The translations under genes and the position numbers were made by a program. The notes under the pieces are model-generated. The model made no database searches. It saw only the letters and a program-made list of their open reading frames with translations, and was not told where the DNA came from. From NCBI RefSeq assembly GCF_964026565.1, contig NZ_OZ032162.1:1364001-1428000 (forward strand): a stretch of DNA of 64,000 nucleotides, read 5' to 3'. This stretch comes from Rickettsia endosymbiont of Ceutorhynchus obstrictus. GTDB lineage: Bacteria; Pseudomonadota; Alphaproteobacteria; Rickettsiales; Rickettsiaceae. Position 1 is the first letter of the stretch; every line of letters starts with the position of its first letter. Positions 1 through 8,200 of this stretch are shown piece by piece.

Positions 1-145
1 ACATTACATCAATCGGCGGTAAAATATGTTGAAATTTTTTACGGTAAAAATTATTGTCTAGCTCACGCGAGTTTAAAGGTTTAGAATATCCTTTATTTAA
101 TCTATTATTTTTTGTAAAAAAATTTTTAGTCTCTTTCATATTCAT
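1..145 (-). CDS. N-terminus of a DUF2335-like protein (partial)
   Basis: An open frame of 48 codons starts at an ATG at 145, two bases after the stop of the GTA g13-like gene, and runs off the window edge. The visible sequence begins MNMKETKNFF and ends in HILPPIDVM, which resembles the 'LPPPE-x-YEE' start of DUF2335 membrane proteins. Only the N-terminus is visible, so the family is a guess. The tight spacing suggests co-transcription with the GTA remnant genes. It does not look like the GTA g14 peptidase expected after g13. Confidence 0.45.
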   Translation of the reverse strand, partial: MNMKETKNFFTKNNRLNKGYSKPLNSRELDNNFYRKKFQHILPPIDVM

Positions 146-147
146 TT

Positions 148-1077
148 CTATTTTTTGTCACTTCTTATTTTTTGAAACGAGCAATTTAGATCATCTTCAA
201 TTATTTTAAAATAATCAACTATATGTATTTCTTTTCTTTTTCTTATAGAATTTTTAGTAATGCTGAACATATTTATAATATCCCGCAAAACAAGTCTTAT
301 AAAATTATAATCGGGAATTAAAGGCTCACCCCTAAAATTTATAGCATTATTAAATTTATTGCAACAAGTTATAAATTTTTTATCGCAACCGCTAGTGAGC
401 CGTGTATTCTTGGTAGCTTTAACATTTTCCGGTATAATACTCTCAACTATAATCAAATCACCTAAATGATCAAGGATTTTACTACTAAATAAATTATTAC
501 CTAACTTGACTTCCCCGCCTCTATAATATCCACTTTCCTTATCTAAATTTGATATAGTAAAGCTTTTCTTAAAAAATTCTTTTACGTTATAGAGCGAGCT
601 ATATAAATTTTTATCTACAGTGCATTTATTATCGCCGAAACTTGCTCGACAGGTTTTACTAAAACTATTAATTATGGTTTTATTGTATTTTACCGTTTCA
701 GGCTTTAAATGCATTTTAAAGTTTAAATCATATTTGGTGTAGATACTACAATAATATGTTATAAAATGCTCGAAAATATCGTTAGTATATAATATTATTT
801 TTACTGCCGCACCTGTTAAATCCATAAACTTCTCTATCCCGCCGCTTTCAAATATTCCTTCTACGGTAATATAATTTTGCGCAGAATCGTTAAACTCCCC
901 TTGTTTTACAAATAAACCTGAATTCGGAAAAAAACTTATATCACCGTTTTTAAGCAGCTTATCGCTACTTGTTAGATATAGCTCTTTTCCTTCAGGTAAT
1001 TTAATTTGAAAACAATAAGTAAAATTTTGTAGTTTTGCAGTAATTTCTTCAATATTTTCGGATGATAAAATACTCAT
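148..1077 (-). CDS. GTA hub-like protein (DUF2163, g13-like)
   Basis: This 309-residue protein matches the layout of the DUF2163 phage/GTA tail-hub family (g13 of the Rhodobacter gene transfer agent). The N-terminal half has the family's 'F-x-I-x-LP-x-G-x-x-LYLTSSD' type start. The C-terminal part has the Cys-rich core: a CRASFGDNKC stretch and the GCDKKFITCCNKFNNAINFRGEP signature. It overlaps the upstream g12-like gene by 4 bases (ATGA), so translation is probably coupled. In the Rhodobacter GTA this protein joins the tail tube to the baseplate. Here it belongs to an incomplete cluster, so its present function is unknown. The reading frame is intact. Confidence 0.75.
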   Translation of the reverse strand: MSILSSENIEEITAKLQNFTYCFQIKLPEGKELYLTSSDKLLKNGDISFFPNSGLFVKQGEFNDSAQNYITVEGIFESGGIEKFMDLTGAAVKIILYTNDIFEHFITYYCSIYTKYDLNFKMHLKPETVKYNKTIINSFSKTCRASFGDNKCTVDKNLYSSLYNVKEFFKKSFTISNLDKESGYYRGGEVKLGNNLFSSKILDHLGDLIIVESIIPENVKATKNTRLTSGCDKKFITCCNKFNNAINFRGEPLIPDYNFIRLVLRDIINMFSITKNSIRKRKEIHIVDYFKIIEDDLNCSFQKIRSDKK

Positions 1078-1667
1078 AATATCACTTCCGTTAATTCTAT
1101 AGTTGATAATTCAATAGAGCCGTCACTGCAATAAGCATATTCAAAACTATCGCTTTTGAACCTTACGGCTACGTCAAAAATAAAGTCGGCAGTTAAAGTT
1201 TGCCCTAGCTCTAGAGTTTGCGGCAAAGTAATTATTCCTTGAGTATAATCTGCAGTATAGTCGGTTTTTACATTATTAATATATAGATTTATACTTCCTT
1301 CCACGGGTTTAGTAATAGCGCGGCTATATGGCAAAATAGGATCGTCATATAATTTGCTTAAAACAAATTGTTGCAAATTACCGTCTCCTTTAGCAACAAA
1401 TTCACCGCTTACTTTATAATCTGCATAATCTCTAAAGCGAAAAGCAAAATTACTACCCCGTCTAGCCTTAAAAAAGCTATTAAAGTGATTGAATTCGCCA
1501 GCACTTAACCGACAATCTTTAATTAAATATTTTTGACAAGCATTCATGCGGTCTAAATGCCGAACTTCTCTCCCCGACATAGTTAAAACATGAGAAGTTG
1601 AAAATTCCGCCTTCCCCACGGCAAAAACTTCTATAAATTCCGGCATACGTATATTATGAAAATTCAT
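1074..1667 (-). CDS. GTA distal tail-like protein (DUF2460, g12-like)
   Basis: This 197-residue protein resembles DUF2460 (g12 of the Rhodobacter GTA, distal tail protein). Supporting residues are FSTSHVLTMSGREVRHLDR near the N-terminus, FNHFNSFFKARRGSNFAFRFRDYADYK in the centre, and a C-terminal beta-rich region containing 'GIITLPQTLELGQTLTADFIFDVAVRF'. The start at 1667 is preceded by a GAGGT ribosome-binding site. It overlaps the g13-like gene by 4 bases. The upstream neighbour is a HEPN/MNT pair, whereas GTA and siphophage clusters normally have the tape-measure gene here. The frame is intact. Confidence 0.75.
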   Translation of the reverse strand: MNFHNIRMPEFIEVFAVGKAEFSTSHVLTMSGREVRHLDRMNACQKYLIKDCRLSAGEFNHFNSFFKARRGSNFAFRFRDYADYKVSGEFVAKGDGNLQQFVLSKLYDDPILPYSRAITKPVEGSINLYINNVKTDYTADYTQGIITLPQTLELGQTLTADFIFDVAVRFKSDSFEYAYCSDGSIELSTIELTEVIL

Positions 1668-1679
1668 AAATCTACCTCA

Positions 1680-1973
1680 TTATTTTCTATGTGACAAAGG
1701 AGTTATATCTTTTTCAATCAATGAACGAAACCCCGCATTCATATCTATAAACCACCTTTTTACATCAATTTTTATTGATATATCAGATTCTTCCAAAACA
1801 TTTTGCAAAGCAAATAATTGCTCATCACTAATATTTTCCATAATACAAAGATCAAGATCAGAGAATTTTTTGTAATTATCCTTAACCCGTGACCCATAAG
1901 CATAAAATTTATACGGATATTTTTGTAATATAGAGCGTAATATTAATAAATCTTGTTTATCAAGATGGATCAT
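1680..1973 (-). CDS. MNT-type nucleotidyltransferase antitoxin (copy 1)
   Basis: A 97-residue minimal nucleotidyltransferase. The catalytic signature is GSRV (G27, S28) followed by SDLDL with acidic residues D39 and D41. In characterised MntA/HepT systems this protein is the antitoxin and transfers AMP to a tyrosine of the HEPN toxin. It overlaps the HEPN gene by 14 bases, so the pair is translationally coupled. Its TAA stop lies inside a 13-bp sequence that is repeated at the far side of the module (2511-2523). A paralogous pair is at 28358-29034. The family call is firm; toxin-antitoxin activity is inferred from the family. Confidence 0.8.
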   Translation of the reverse strand: MIHLDKQDLLILRSILQKYPYKFYAYGSRVKDNYKKFSDLDLCIMENISDEQLFALQNVLEESDISIKIDVKRWFIDMNAGFRSLIEKDITPLSHRK

Positions 1974-2355
1974 TATACTTCTCCAAATTTCTTAAAAGTT
2001 CATTTACCGCATTTGAAAAATCATCAAAAATACTAATCACTTTTTCAACATTTTCTTCATTATAAGTATGAACAGTAATATTACGAATTTCAATAAATTT
2101 AAACCATATGCGAGGATCTGAAATTAAACCGCTAACGGCAGCCTCACGAAATATTTCTTTTAAAGTATAAGGAGTTTTGCCAGCTTTTTCGCAAAAACGC
2201 TTCATTATTTTCCAGCTCAATTCATAACAAAACTCAAATGCCTTAATACTACCTGCTTTATTTTGCTCCGTGTCTAAATGCAAGCGAAACTCTTCAAACT
2301 TATTGCTCGCTCGAAGTAAACTACTAATATCGATCCCCTCAATTAAATGTGTCAT
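1960..2355 (-). CDS. HEPN domain toxin / substrate-binding subunit (copy 1)
   Basis: A 131-residue all-alpha protein of the HI0074/HepT type (nucleotidyltransferase substrate-binding family). It contains FEFCYELSWKIMKRF in the centre and the RNITVHTY motif, which fits R-X4-H-X-Y (R91, H96, Y98). In HepT toxins R and H form the RNase site and the tyrosine is the AMPylation target of MntA. The start at 2355 lies just downstream (on the minus strand) of a palindromic element. It is translated ahead of, and overlaps, the MNT gene. The pair sits inside a GTA remnant cluster. Confidence 0.8.
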   Translation of the reverse strand: MTHLIEGIDISSLLRASNKFEEFRLHLDTEQNKAGSIKAFEFCYELSWKIMKRFCEKAGKTPYTLKEIFREAAVSGLISDPRIWFKFIEIRNITVHTYNEENVEKVISIFDDFSNAVNELLRNLEKYNDPS

Positions 2356-2387
2356 AATCTATACCCTTATAAAATGAAGAATTGATA

Positions 2388-2512
2388 TACGAAGTTCAAC
2401 TTGGAAAAGAGCAAGGAGCCTGTAAGCCGAGGAGCGGAGCGTACTCTTGTACGTGAGCATCTGAGGACTTACAAAGGCGACGATGCCAATTTTTCAAGTT
2501 CAACGAGTATAC
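2388..2512. repeat. Rickettsia palindromic element-like repeat
   Basis: An imperfect palindrome about 125 bp long. The two arms (GTTCAACTTG... and ...TTTTTCAAGTTCAAC) pair around a central GTACGTGAG-type core. It lies between the HEPN gene and the g8-like gene and supplies the last codons and stop of the g8-like gene. Palindromic elements with GTACGTGAG cores are typical of Rickettsia (RPE families). I cannot assign the numbered family. Confidence 0.7.
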
Positions 2513-2922
2513 CTCATTATTTTTTGCTTTAACAAAGCTTGGTAATTTATTATTAGTTTTGTACTAATCAAGTCATTACTATCTTTGAATTTCATATTAC
2601 CCGCTTTTATACCCGCTAATATATAATTTTGTAATTCAAATGAATATACGGCTATTTTATTAATAATTTTGTCCGCAAGCTCTAGCGAAATATTACGATT
2701 CTTATCATTAGCAAAAATACATATTTCAAATTCTATCCTCGAAATATTTTGTTTCAAATTTGCCATATTATCAACATTTAACATATTAATTAGCAAAAAC
2801 GGATATTTTGCATCTTGCATAATAGAAAGATATATTTGATCAATGCTTTGCCTTATTTCATCTTCATTGGCGAGTAGCTTATATAAGCTTAATTGAAAAT
2901 CACCGATAACATCATGATACAT
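2500..2922 (-). CDS. GTA tail terminator-like protein (DUF3168, g8-like)
   Basis: A 140-residue protein with the layout of DUF3168 (g8 of the Rhodobacter GTA). It starts MYHDVIGDFQLSLYKLL, with an 'ilsFEICIFANDKN'-like central strand and an ISTKLIINYQALL segment near the end. The position directly after the g7-like gene, with an 11-base overlap, supports the assignment more than the sequence does. Its stop codon falls in the flanking palindromic element, so the natural C-terminus may have been altered. The usual next gene, g9 major tail protein, is missing. Confidence 0.6.
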   Translation of the reverse strand: MYHDVIGDFQLSLYKLLANEDEIRQSIDQIYLSIMQDAKYPFLLINMLNVDNMANLKQNISRIEFEICIFANDKNRNISLELADKIINKIAVYSFELQNYILAGIKAGNMKFKDSNDLISTKLIINYQALLKQKIMRYTR

Positions 2923-3250
2923 ATATTTCTAACGCTATAATATTTAAAAATTTACTTTTTTCATCAACATTAATAATACGTTTAATTTCAAATTGCCGTT
3001 CCTTAAATAAAATACGCATTTTAGTAGTGACGTTCTTTATGAACCTAATTTTAAAAAGAAAAAACCCCTCCGTTACTACATGCCCGAAATTTATATTCTC
3101 TAACGCAATAAATTTATTATCGCATAAAGGTTTTATTTCGGCATAGACAGTTAACTTCTCTTCCCATCGATCTTTATCTATAGAACTTGCGGCAAAATTC
3201 TCTAAAAACTTAATTTGATGCTGAAAATTCCTTACTATTGATTTTGTCAT
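2912..3250 (-). CDS. GTA head-tail adaptor-like protein (g7-like)
   Basis: A 112-residue protein starting MTKSIVRNFQHQIKFLE. It has the features of phage head-tail joining proteins (g7/HK97 gp10-like): the WEEKLTVYAEIKPL strand and the MRILFKERQFEIKRIINVDEKSKFLNIIALE ending. The start at 3250 is chosen because it has an AGG ribosome-binding site nine bases upstream and gives the expected length. A longer frame reaches 3310 (MQQRRYKPWHD...), but those 20 extra residues are translated repeat DNA ending in the ATGCAACAACG terminus. It overlaps the g8-like gene. Confidence 0.65.
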   Translation of the reverse strand: MTKSIVRNFQHQIKFLENFAASSIDKDRWEEKLTVYAEIKPLCDNKFIALENINFGHVVTEGFFLFKIRFIKNVTTKMRILFKERQFEIKRIINVDEKSKFLNIIALEIYVS

Positions 3251-3346
3251 TTTATTACCTATTAAATTAAGTAGGGTGTCATGCCACGGCTTGTACCTGC
3301 GTTGTTGCATGGATACCCAAAACGTCCTCGGTGTTATTCCCTCGAA

Positions 3347-3716
3347 GGCGTTGTTGCATGGATGGTTAAAATCGCTTAAAACTTGTCATATCGTGGCTTG
3401 ACCCACTACTGTACGAACGTTGAAAAAAGGCTGTGTCATGCCGTGACTTGATCACGGCATCCAGGAAAATAAAGCCATATTAGACTTATTTTAGAATCTT
3501 TTTATGATATTATAAACTGGATTCCGTGGTCGTAGCCACGGAATGACAGAATTTTTACCTCTTTATTTAAACGTTCGTACAGTAGTGGGCTTGACCACGG
3601 TATCCAGAAAAAATTAAAAAGCCTGACTGGATGCCGTGGTCAAGCCACGGCATGACATCGCGGTACTTTTAAAGAATACCCAAAATATAGCAATTTTCGA
3701 TCCATGCAACAAAGCC
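3347..3716. repeat. Composite repeat: outer MITE with nested 188-bp element
   Basis: The outer boundaries are GGCGTTGTTGCATGG at 3347 and CCATGCAACAAAGCC ending at 3716. The interior matches, in inverted orientation, the uninterrupted 177-bp copy at 19797-19973, but it is split by the 188-bp inverted-repeat element at 3402-3589. No target duplication is recognisable for this outer copy. The rest of 3251-3760 is other fragments of the same repeat families. I see no gene in it. Confidence 0.75.
3402..3589. mobile_element. 188-bp MITE, copy 1
   Basis: Perfect 20-bp terminal inverted repeats CCCACTACTGTACGAACGTT bound an element with no coding capacity. It is flanked on both sides by CTTGA, and removing it restores the palindrome GTGG-CTTGA-CCACGG. 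Copies recur at 6203, 9248, 12523, 15696, 17327 and 36845, with a fragment at 23769. Confidence 0.8.
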
Positions 3717-3760
3717 TTCGCTCGCTCGCAATGACGATACAACTATTGACACAGTATTAC

Positions 3761-4279
3761 CTAAATTTGAATATTCCTATACGGCAGGTATAAATTTTTT
3801 ACTTCCTGCGATAAGCCAACCGAGTTTTGCCCCTGACGATCATACATTTCGGCAATATGCAGCATAATTCCATGTTTTACCGAATGAGGAATATTGTTAT
3901 CGTCAAAGCCGCTAATATATTCTACGGTCAGCTCCTTACTCGCCAATTCCTGCTTTAACCTTAAAATACCATTATCAAAAAAATAGCTACTAGCCTCTTG
4001 CTCTTTCCCTTGTATTGTTACCTTCAATATTTCTTTTATAGGCTGATATTTTAGAGCAAAATTATTTTTACCTTGAATGTTACAAATAAATTTTACATAT
4101 TTTGAGATAAAATTTAGCTTAGTAAAATTTTCTGCTGCCGTGATTGCTGCATCAATTAGCCCTAATATTAAATCATCGTCATAACCGCCTTCAATTCGCA
4201 TATAATTTTTTACTTGTTCTAAACTCCATATTTTTTGCGGAAATATTTTAATAATTTGAAAATTATTTTTGTGAAACAT
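3761..4279 (-). CDS. GTA head-tail connector-like protein (g6-like)
   Basis: This 172-residue protein contains 'YMRIEGGYDDDLILGLIDAAITAAENFTKLNF', the pattern of phage gp6-like connector proteins (g6 in the Rhodobacter GTA). It is followed by a beta-rich middle and a helical C-terminus (HGIMLHIAEMYDRQG). The start MFHKNNFQ at 4279 is chosen because a strong AAAGGAGGAG ribosome-binding site lies upstream. An open frame reaches 4324, but those codons read through repeat DNA. It lies between the capsid gene and the g7-like gene, as expected for a GTA or siphophage cluster. Confidence 0.7.
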   Translation of the reverse strand: MFHKNNFQIIKIFPQKIWSLEQVKNYMRIEGGYDDDLILGLIDAAITAAENFTKLNFISKYVKFICNIQGKNNFALKYQPIKEILKVTIQGKEQEASSYFFDNGILRLKQELASKELTVEYISGFDDNNIPHSVKHGIMLHIAEMYDRQGQNSVGLSQEVKNLYLPYRNIQI

Positions 4280-4325
4280 AGCGAATTCAACTCCTCCTTT
4301 GATGATGTCATTCCCGCGTAGCAAT

Positions 4326-4535
4326 AGCTTTGTTGCATGGCTCGATAAAAGCAGCAGTATGTCATTCTAGCTAAAAGCGGGAATCTAGAAAAAACACTTT
4401 TAAGTCATCCTGAATTTATTTCAGGATATCTTTTAATAGATGCTGAAACAAGTTCAGCATGACAAAAGAAAGCCTGGATTCCCGCTTTTAGCTAGAATGA
4501 CATACGGCACTTTTTTAGAGCCATGCAACAACGCC
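4326..4535. repeat. Outer-family repeat with paired TGCTGAA palindromes
   Basis: A 210-bp unit bounded by a degenerate AGCTTTGTTGCATGG and CCATGCAACAACGCC. Inside are the inverted pairs 'GTCATTCTAGCTAAAAGCGGG' / 'CCCGCTTTTAGCTAGAATGAC' and CATCCTGAA / TGCTGAAAC. The overall layout matches the copy at 10163-10372. No target duplication is visible here. Confidence 0.65.
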
Positions 4536-4597
4536 TTCGGTCGCTCGCAATGACGTTTGCAGTATCAACGCAACAATGCCGCCACGGGGTTGACAAT

Positions 4598-6121
4598 TTA
4601 ACCAAACAACCCAAGCTTAATAGCCTCAGGATTTACTACGTCGCCCCCTACTCTTTTTACTGCATAAAATTTAACAAAAGGCTTTTCGGTATAAGGATCA
4701 CGCATAATATTAATGCCGCTGCGATCGACTATTTTATACGCTGCTTTAAAATCACCGATCGCAATAGCGCATGTATCTTTGCCGATCGGTTTCATATCCG
4801 AACAGCAAATAACCGGCACACCGAAAATAGTTTGTTTAAACGAATCGGAAAGTGATTGCTGCCAAATAAAATGCCCGTTATTATCTTTTAGTTTTTGTAT
4901 TTCCGATAATGTCACACGATTCATTAACAACGTCGCATTCGCTAAATATTCTTCCTTAAGAGAATTAATAAAATCTAATAATTTTTCCGGAGTGACTTTG
5001 TTACCCATCTTAAATTTTTCTATTTTGTCATGGTCAGGCGATAAGATGCCTTTCGGTTTTTTTACTCCGTCACCGTTAATAAAAGCGTCATTCTCCATTT
5101 TGACAAAACTATCACGCAAACGCTCCGTTAGCCAATTTTCTACCCTAATCGTTGCATCGTCAAGCAACGCTTGGCTTGCTTTCGGCTGCGCATAAAGCTC
5201 ATGCACAAAAATTCTTTGTTGTTTTAATTTTGCTGACGACGTTTCTTCTCTTAACTCCACATCACCGACCCAGCCACTGGTGAATTTGCCGTTTTCGCTT
5301 ATCACGTCAAGGGCACTGGTAGAAATTGTTTCAATTGAAGCTATTTGCCTCATCGGCGAACGAGCATTAATCTCACTAATAATGCTATTATATAAAGTTT
5401 GCAATATTAGCACGCCGCCTTCTTCGGCATTACTATTTAAAGATGATGATTTTTGCATTAGCAAGTCTTCATTTCCTTTGCGTATATAATCAATAAAAGC
5501 AGTTTTATACTCGGTATCTTCGATATTTAAGCCGGTCGGTCTTGCTAGAAAATTTTGTATACTATGTATTTTTTCTTGCAACTCATTAATTTTCTGGGCA
5601 TTAATTTGATCGGTGATTACATCTTTGGTTACTATATTTTGCTCCATATTATCCTCTTGTTTAGTGATATATAAAATTTTAGCATTATGGTTGGCAGGAA
5701 AAGTTACGATACTTACCTCCACAAGCTCCGCTTCGGTAATTACTCGTTGCTTTACTTCGTTATAATTTGACATTTTCACGTAAAACCCAATAGATAAGCC
5801 GTCTATTGCTCCTTGCTTTATTAACTCTATTGCTTCACTACCGGCTTTAACTTTATTGTTAATTACGGCTTCCATCTTTAGACCGTAATCATCTTCCGAT
5901 AGATACGTAATAACCCCTATCGGTTTTTTGCTATCATGCTGCCAAAGAAATCTAACATTACTATGATTTACTGAAGCAAAAGCTCCTTTAACGATTAAAT
6001 CGTTATGATGATCCGCAAGATTATAAACGCTTGCATAACCGACAATTACCACTTCATTATCGGTAGCCGACTTTATTATCATATTTTGGAAAGTTTGATT
6101 GCTATATATTATTTTTTTCAT
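4598..6121 (-). CDS. Fused prohead protease and HK97-fold major capsid protein (g4-g5-like)
   Basis: A 507-residue fusion. Residues 1-150 form an HK97-type prohead protease (peptidase U35) with candidate catalytic H62 (FLWQHDSKKPIG) and S110 (IDGLSIGF), followed by the family's VEVSIVTFPAN signature. From about residue 159 the protein is an HK97-fold capsid: a helical delta-domain-like segment, then ARSPMRQIASIETIS, 'GVKKPKGILS', 'ATLLMNRVTLSEIQKLKDNNGHFIWQQSL' and a C-terminal 'MRDPYTEKPFVKFYAVKRVGGDVVNPEAIKLG'. In the Rhodobacter GTA these are two genes. No terminase or portal gene lies upstream; that side is repeat DNA followed by ampG. The frame is intact over 1.5 kb, which argues against recent neutral decay. 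Confidence 0.85.
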   Translation of the reverse strand: MKKIIYSNQTFQNMIIKSATDNEVVIVGYASVYNLADHHNDLIVKGAFASVNHSNVRFLWQHDSKKPIGVITYLSEDDYGLKMEAVINNKVKAGSEAIELIKQGAIDGLSIGFYVKMSNYNEVKQRVITEAELVEVSIVTFPANHNAKILYITKQEDNMEQNIVTKDVITDQINAQKINELQEKIHSIQNFLARPTGLNIEDTEYKTAFIDYIRKGNEDLLMQKSSSLNSNAEEGGVLILQTLYNSIISEINARSPMRQIASIETISTSALDVISENGKFTSGWVGDVELREETSSAKLKQQRIFVHELYAQPKASQALLDDATIRVENWLTERLRDSFVKMENDAFINGDGVKKPKGILSPDHDKIEKFKMGNKVTPEKLLDFINSLKEEYLANATLLMNRVTLSEIQKLKDNNGHFIWQQSLSDSFKQTIFGVPVICCSDMKPIGKDTCAIAIGDFKAAYKIVDRSGINIMRDPYTEKPFVKFYAVKRVGGDVVNPEAIKLGLFG

Positions 6122-6144
6122 ATATTACCTTTAATTGTAAAAGT

Positions 6145-6510
6145 GGCGTTGTTGCATGGCTCAAATTTTTGCAAAGTGTTTCGGTGTCATACCGTGGCTT
6201 GACCCACTACTGTACGAACGTTGAAAAAAGGCTGTGTCATGCCGTGACTTGATCACGGCATCCAGGAAAATAAAGCCATATTAGACTTATTTTAGAATCT
6301 TTTTATGATATTATAAGCTGGACTGAAGTGGTCGTAGCCACGGAATGACAGAATTTTTACCTCTTTATTTAAACGTTCGTACACTAGTGGGCTTGACCAC
6401 GGTATCCAGAAAAATCTTAATAAAAAGACTGGATGCCGTGGTCAAGCCACGGCATGACACCGTACTTATAATAACCATAATACGGTAAATTATTAGCCAT
6501 GCAACAAGGC
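6145..6510. repeat. Composite repeat: outer element with nested 188-bp MITE
   Basis: Bounded by GGCGTTGTTGCATGG and CCATGCAACAAGGC. The outer interior carries the CCGTGG-CTTGA-CCACGG palindrome, split by the nested MITE at 6203-6391 with CTTGA on both sides. This MITE copy shares two variants with the 36845 copy: CTGAAGTGG in place of TTCCGTGG, and CACTAGTGGG at the right end. Confidence 0.75.
6203..6391. mobile_element. 188-bp MITE, copy 2
   Basis: Same element as at 3402-3589 and in the same relative orientation. It has CTTGA flanks. The right inverted repeat has one substitution (CACTAGTGGG). Confidence 0.8.
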
Positions 6511-6556
6511 TTGCAGCGGCTCGCAATGACGGATTTAGGTATTTTCTGAGCCATAC

Positions 6557-6637
6557 AAAAAAACCGTAAAAGCTAAAGATAATATATATGAAAAATGGAT
6601 AGCACTAAGTGGTACAAGCAAAATACGTAAAAAATAG
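6557..6637 (+). pseudogene. Possible 3' remnant of an unidentified gene
   Basis: Directly after a decayed repeat end (GAGCCATACAA), one frame reads KKTVKAKDNIYEKW... to a TAG at 6635-6637. It has a protein-like composition but no start. It looks like the tail of a gene cut by the repeat. I do not recognise the family, and chance is possible. Confidence 0.25.
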
Positions 6638-6702
6638 TTTGTACTTTGATATATTACATTATATTAATGGTATATACTGCTAATAAATGAAGGGTTAGAA
6701 AT

Positions 6703-6782
6703 GTCACCCCGTGGCTTGACCACGGGATCCAGCCTTTTTATTAAAGGTTTTTCTGGATTCCGTGATCAAGTCACGGAATGAC
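6703..6782. repeat. Paired palindrome repeat, uninterrupted
   Basis: A GTCACCCCGTGG-CTTGA-CCACGGG palindrome, a short spacer, then a CCGTGA-TCAAG-TCACGG palindrome ending in AATGAC. This is the empty form of the site used by the 188-bp MITE elsewhere. Its right end would add spurious residues to the front of ampG. Confidence 0.7.
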
Positions 6783-6831
6783 ATCGGAGAAACTCTTAAA
6801 CTCAAAACGCCCCTTAATAAAAATCAAAACA

Positions 6832-8079
6832 ATGCTCCTAAAGAAAATTTTTAAAGATTATCGATTATTTGAAATATTAATTTTAGGAGTAATTAGCGGA
6901 ATGCCTATTGCTATAATTTTTTCTACGCTGGGAGTATGGCTTAAAGAGTCGGGAATCGACATTGCCGTTATTACCACCTTTGCCGTTGCAAGATTATCAT
7001 ATTCTTTAAAAGTATTTTGGTCGCCTTTAATCGATAGTTTTAAAGTGCCTTTGTTAAGTAAATTCGGTCACAGAAAAGGCTGGCTTATATTATGCAGTAG
7101 CCTAATCGCCCTAGTGTTAATTACTATGAGCAGCGTTAAACCCTCGGCTTCTTTAACTTTACTATATTTTTTAACGATAGCACTAGGATTTTTATCCGCC
7201 ACATTTGATATTGCCGTTGATGCTCTTCGTATTGATAAGTTTGATCAAGAAACACAAAGTTTAGCGAGCGCAACTGCCGTACTCGGTTACCGAATCGGTA
7301 TGCTTATTACCGGTGCCGGTGCTTTATATTTTACAGAAATAACCGGTGATGATTGGCAAGCAACATTTCTTGGGATGGGTATCATTTTTGCTATTGCAAC
7401 AATTTTTATAATAACCGTAAAAGAAAAAGAATTGTTAAGAGAAAAAATTAATATTATTTCTTTTACGTCCTGGGTATACGCGGTAATTAATCCTTTTAAA
7501 GAATTTTTTACTCGAAAATTTGCGGTAACTATCCTCTTAGCGGTAATATTTTTTAAACTAGGCGATGCGATGCTTGGCGCTGTTGCCTCGCCCTTTTACA
7601 TAGAACTAGGCTATACAAAAGGACAAATAGCCGTAATTGTTAAATTTTACGGACTGCTTGCAACGCTAATCGGCGGTTTTGCCGGCGGGATTGTAATGTA
7701 TCGCCTTGGAAATTTCAAAGGGTTAATTATTACCGGCATAGCCCAAAGTCTTACACATTTTGCATTTATCTGGCTTAATCACCAAACGCCGTCTTTTGAA
7801 GCATTACTAGTTGCTATTTCTATAGAAAATTTTGCTTGTGCTATGGGAGCTACTGCATTAACTGGCTATATCGGCAATTTATGTAATAAAAAATATTCCG
7901 CTACACAATATGCATTACTTAGTAGTGCTGCCTCTTTATGTAACAATACGGTCACTATTTATGCCGGCAAATTAGTAAATATACTAGGATGGGACGGGTT
8001 TTTTATATTAACTATAATTTTAGCCTTGCCTGGGCTTGCTATATTAGTTTATCTTAATAAGAAAGTAGAGTTGAGTTAA
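6832..8079 (+). CDS. ampG: AmpG-family muropeptide permease
   Basis: A 415-residue polytopic MFS transporter. Typical AmpG features are [25 protein letters not shown] in the first helices, '[14 protein letters not shown]', the 'FGHRKGWL' loop and '[13 protein letters not shown]' in helix 5. It should import GlcNAc-anhydroMurNAc-peptides, or related substrates, across the inner membrane. The start is placed at [10 protein letters not shown]. An in-frame ATG at 6778 would add 18 residues, but those are encoded by the end of a palindromic repeat. Rickettsia carry several ampG paralogues, so the exact substrate is uncertain. It lies upstream of a D,D-carboxypeptidase gene, a fitting cell-wall recycling context. 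Confidence 0.85.
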   Translation: MLLKKIFKDYRLFEILILGVISGMPIAIIFSTLGVWLKESGIDIAVITTFAVARLSYSLKVFWSPLIDSFKVPLLSKFGHRKGWLILCSSLIALVLITMSSVKPSASLTLLYFLTIALGFLSATFDIAVDALRIDKFDQETQSLASATAVLGYRIGMLITGAGALYFTEITGDDWQATFLGMGIIFAIATIFIITVKEKELLREKINIISFTSWVYAVINPFKEFFTRKFAVTILLAVIFFKLGDAMLGAVASPFYIELGYTKGQIAVIVKFYGLLATLIGGFAGGIVMYRLGNFKGLIITGIAQSLTHFAFIWLNHQTPSFEALLVAISIENFACAMGATALTGYIGNLCNKKYSATQYALLSSAASLCNNTVTIYAGKLVNILGWDGFFILTIILALPGLAILVYLNKKVELS

Positions 8080-8084
8080 TGTCA

Positions 8085-8182
8085 TTCTAGTTCCTTGATC
8101 ACGGCATCCAGTCTTGTCATGCTGAACTTGTTTCAGCATCTAATTAAAATATCCTGAAATAAATTCAGGATGACTATAATTT
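8085..8182. repeat. TGCTGAAC / CATCCTGAA palindrome repeat
   Basis: Two short palindromes lie between ampG and the carboxypeptidase gene: TGCTGAACTTGTTTCAGCA and ATCCTGAAATAAATTCAGGAT. The same pair appears at 4400-4460, 10235-10300, 39410-39460 and 41650-41740. Confidence 0.6.
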
Positions 8183-8200
8183 TTTACAAAAAAAAATTCT

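Noticed and set aside
4713..5195. Long plus-strand frame opposite the capsid gene
   Set aside because: It is the antisense of a clearly coding HK97 capsid region, and no family features are seen.
148..6121. An active prophage
   Set aside because: Terminase, portal, tail tube, tape measure, lysis, integrase and replication genes are not present, and the order fits a reduced GTA cluster better.
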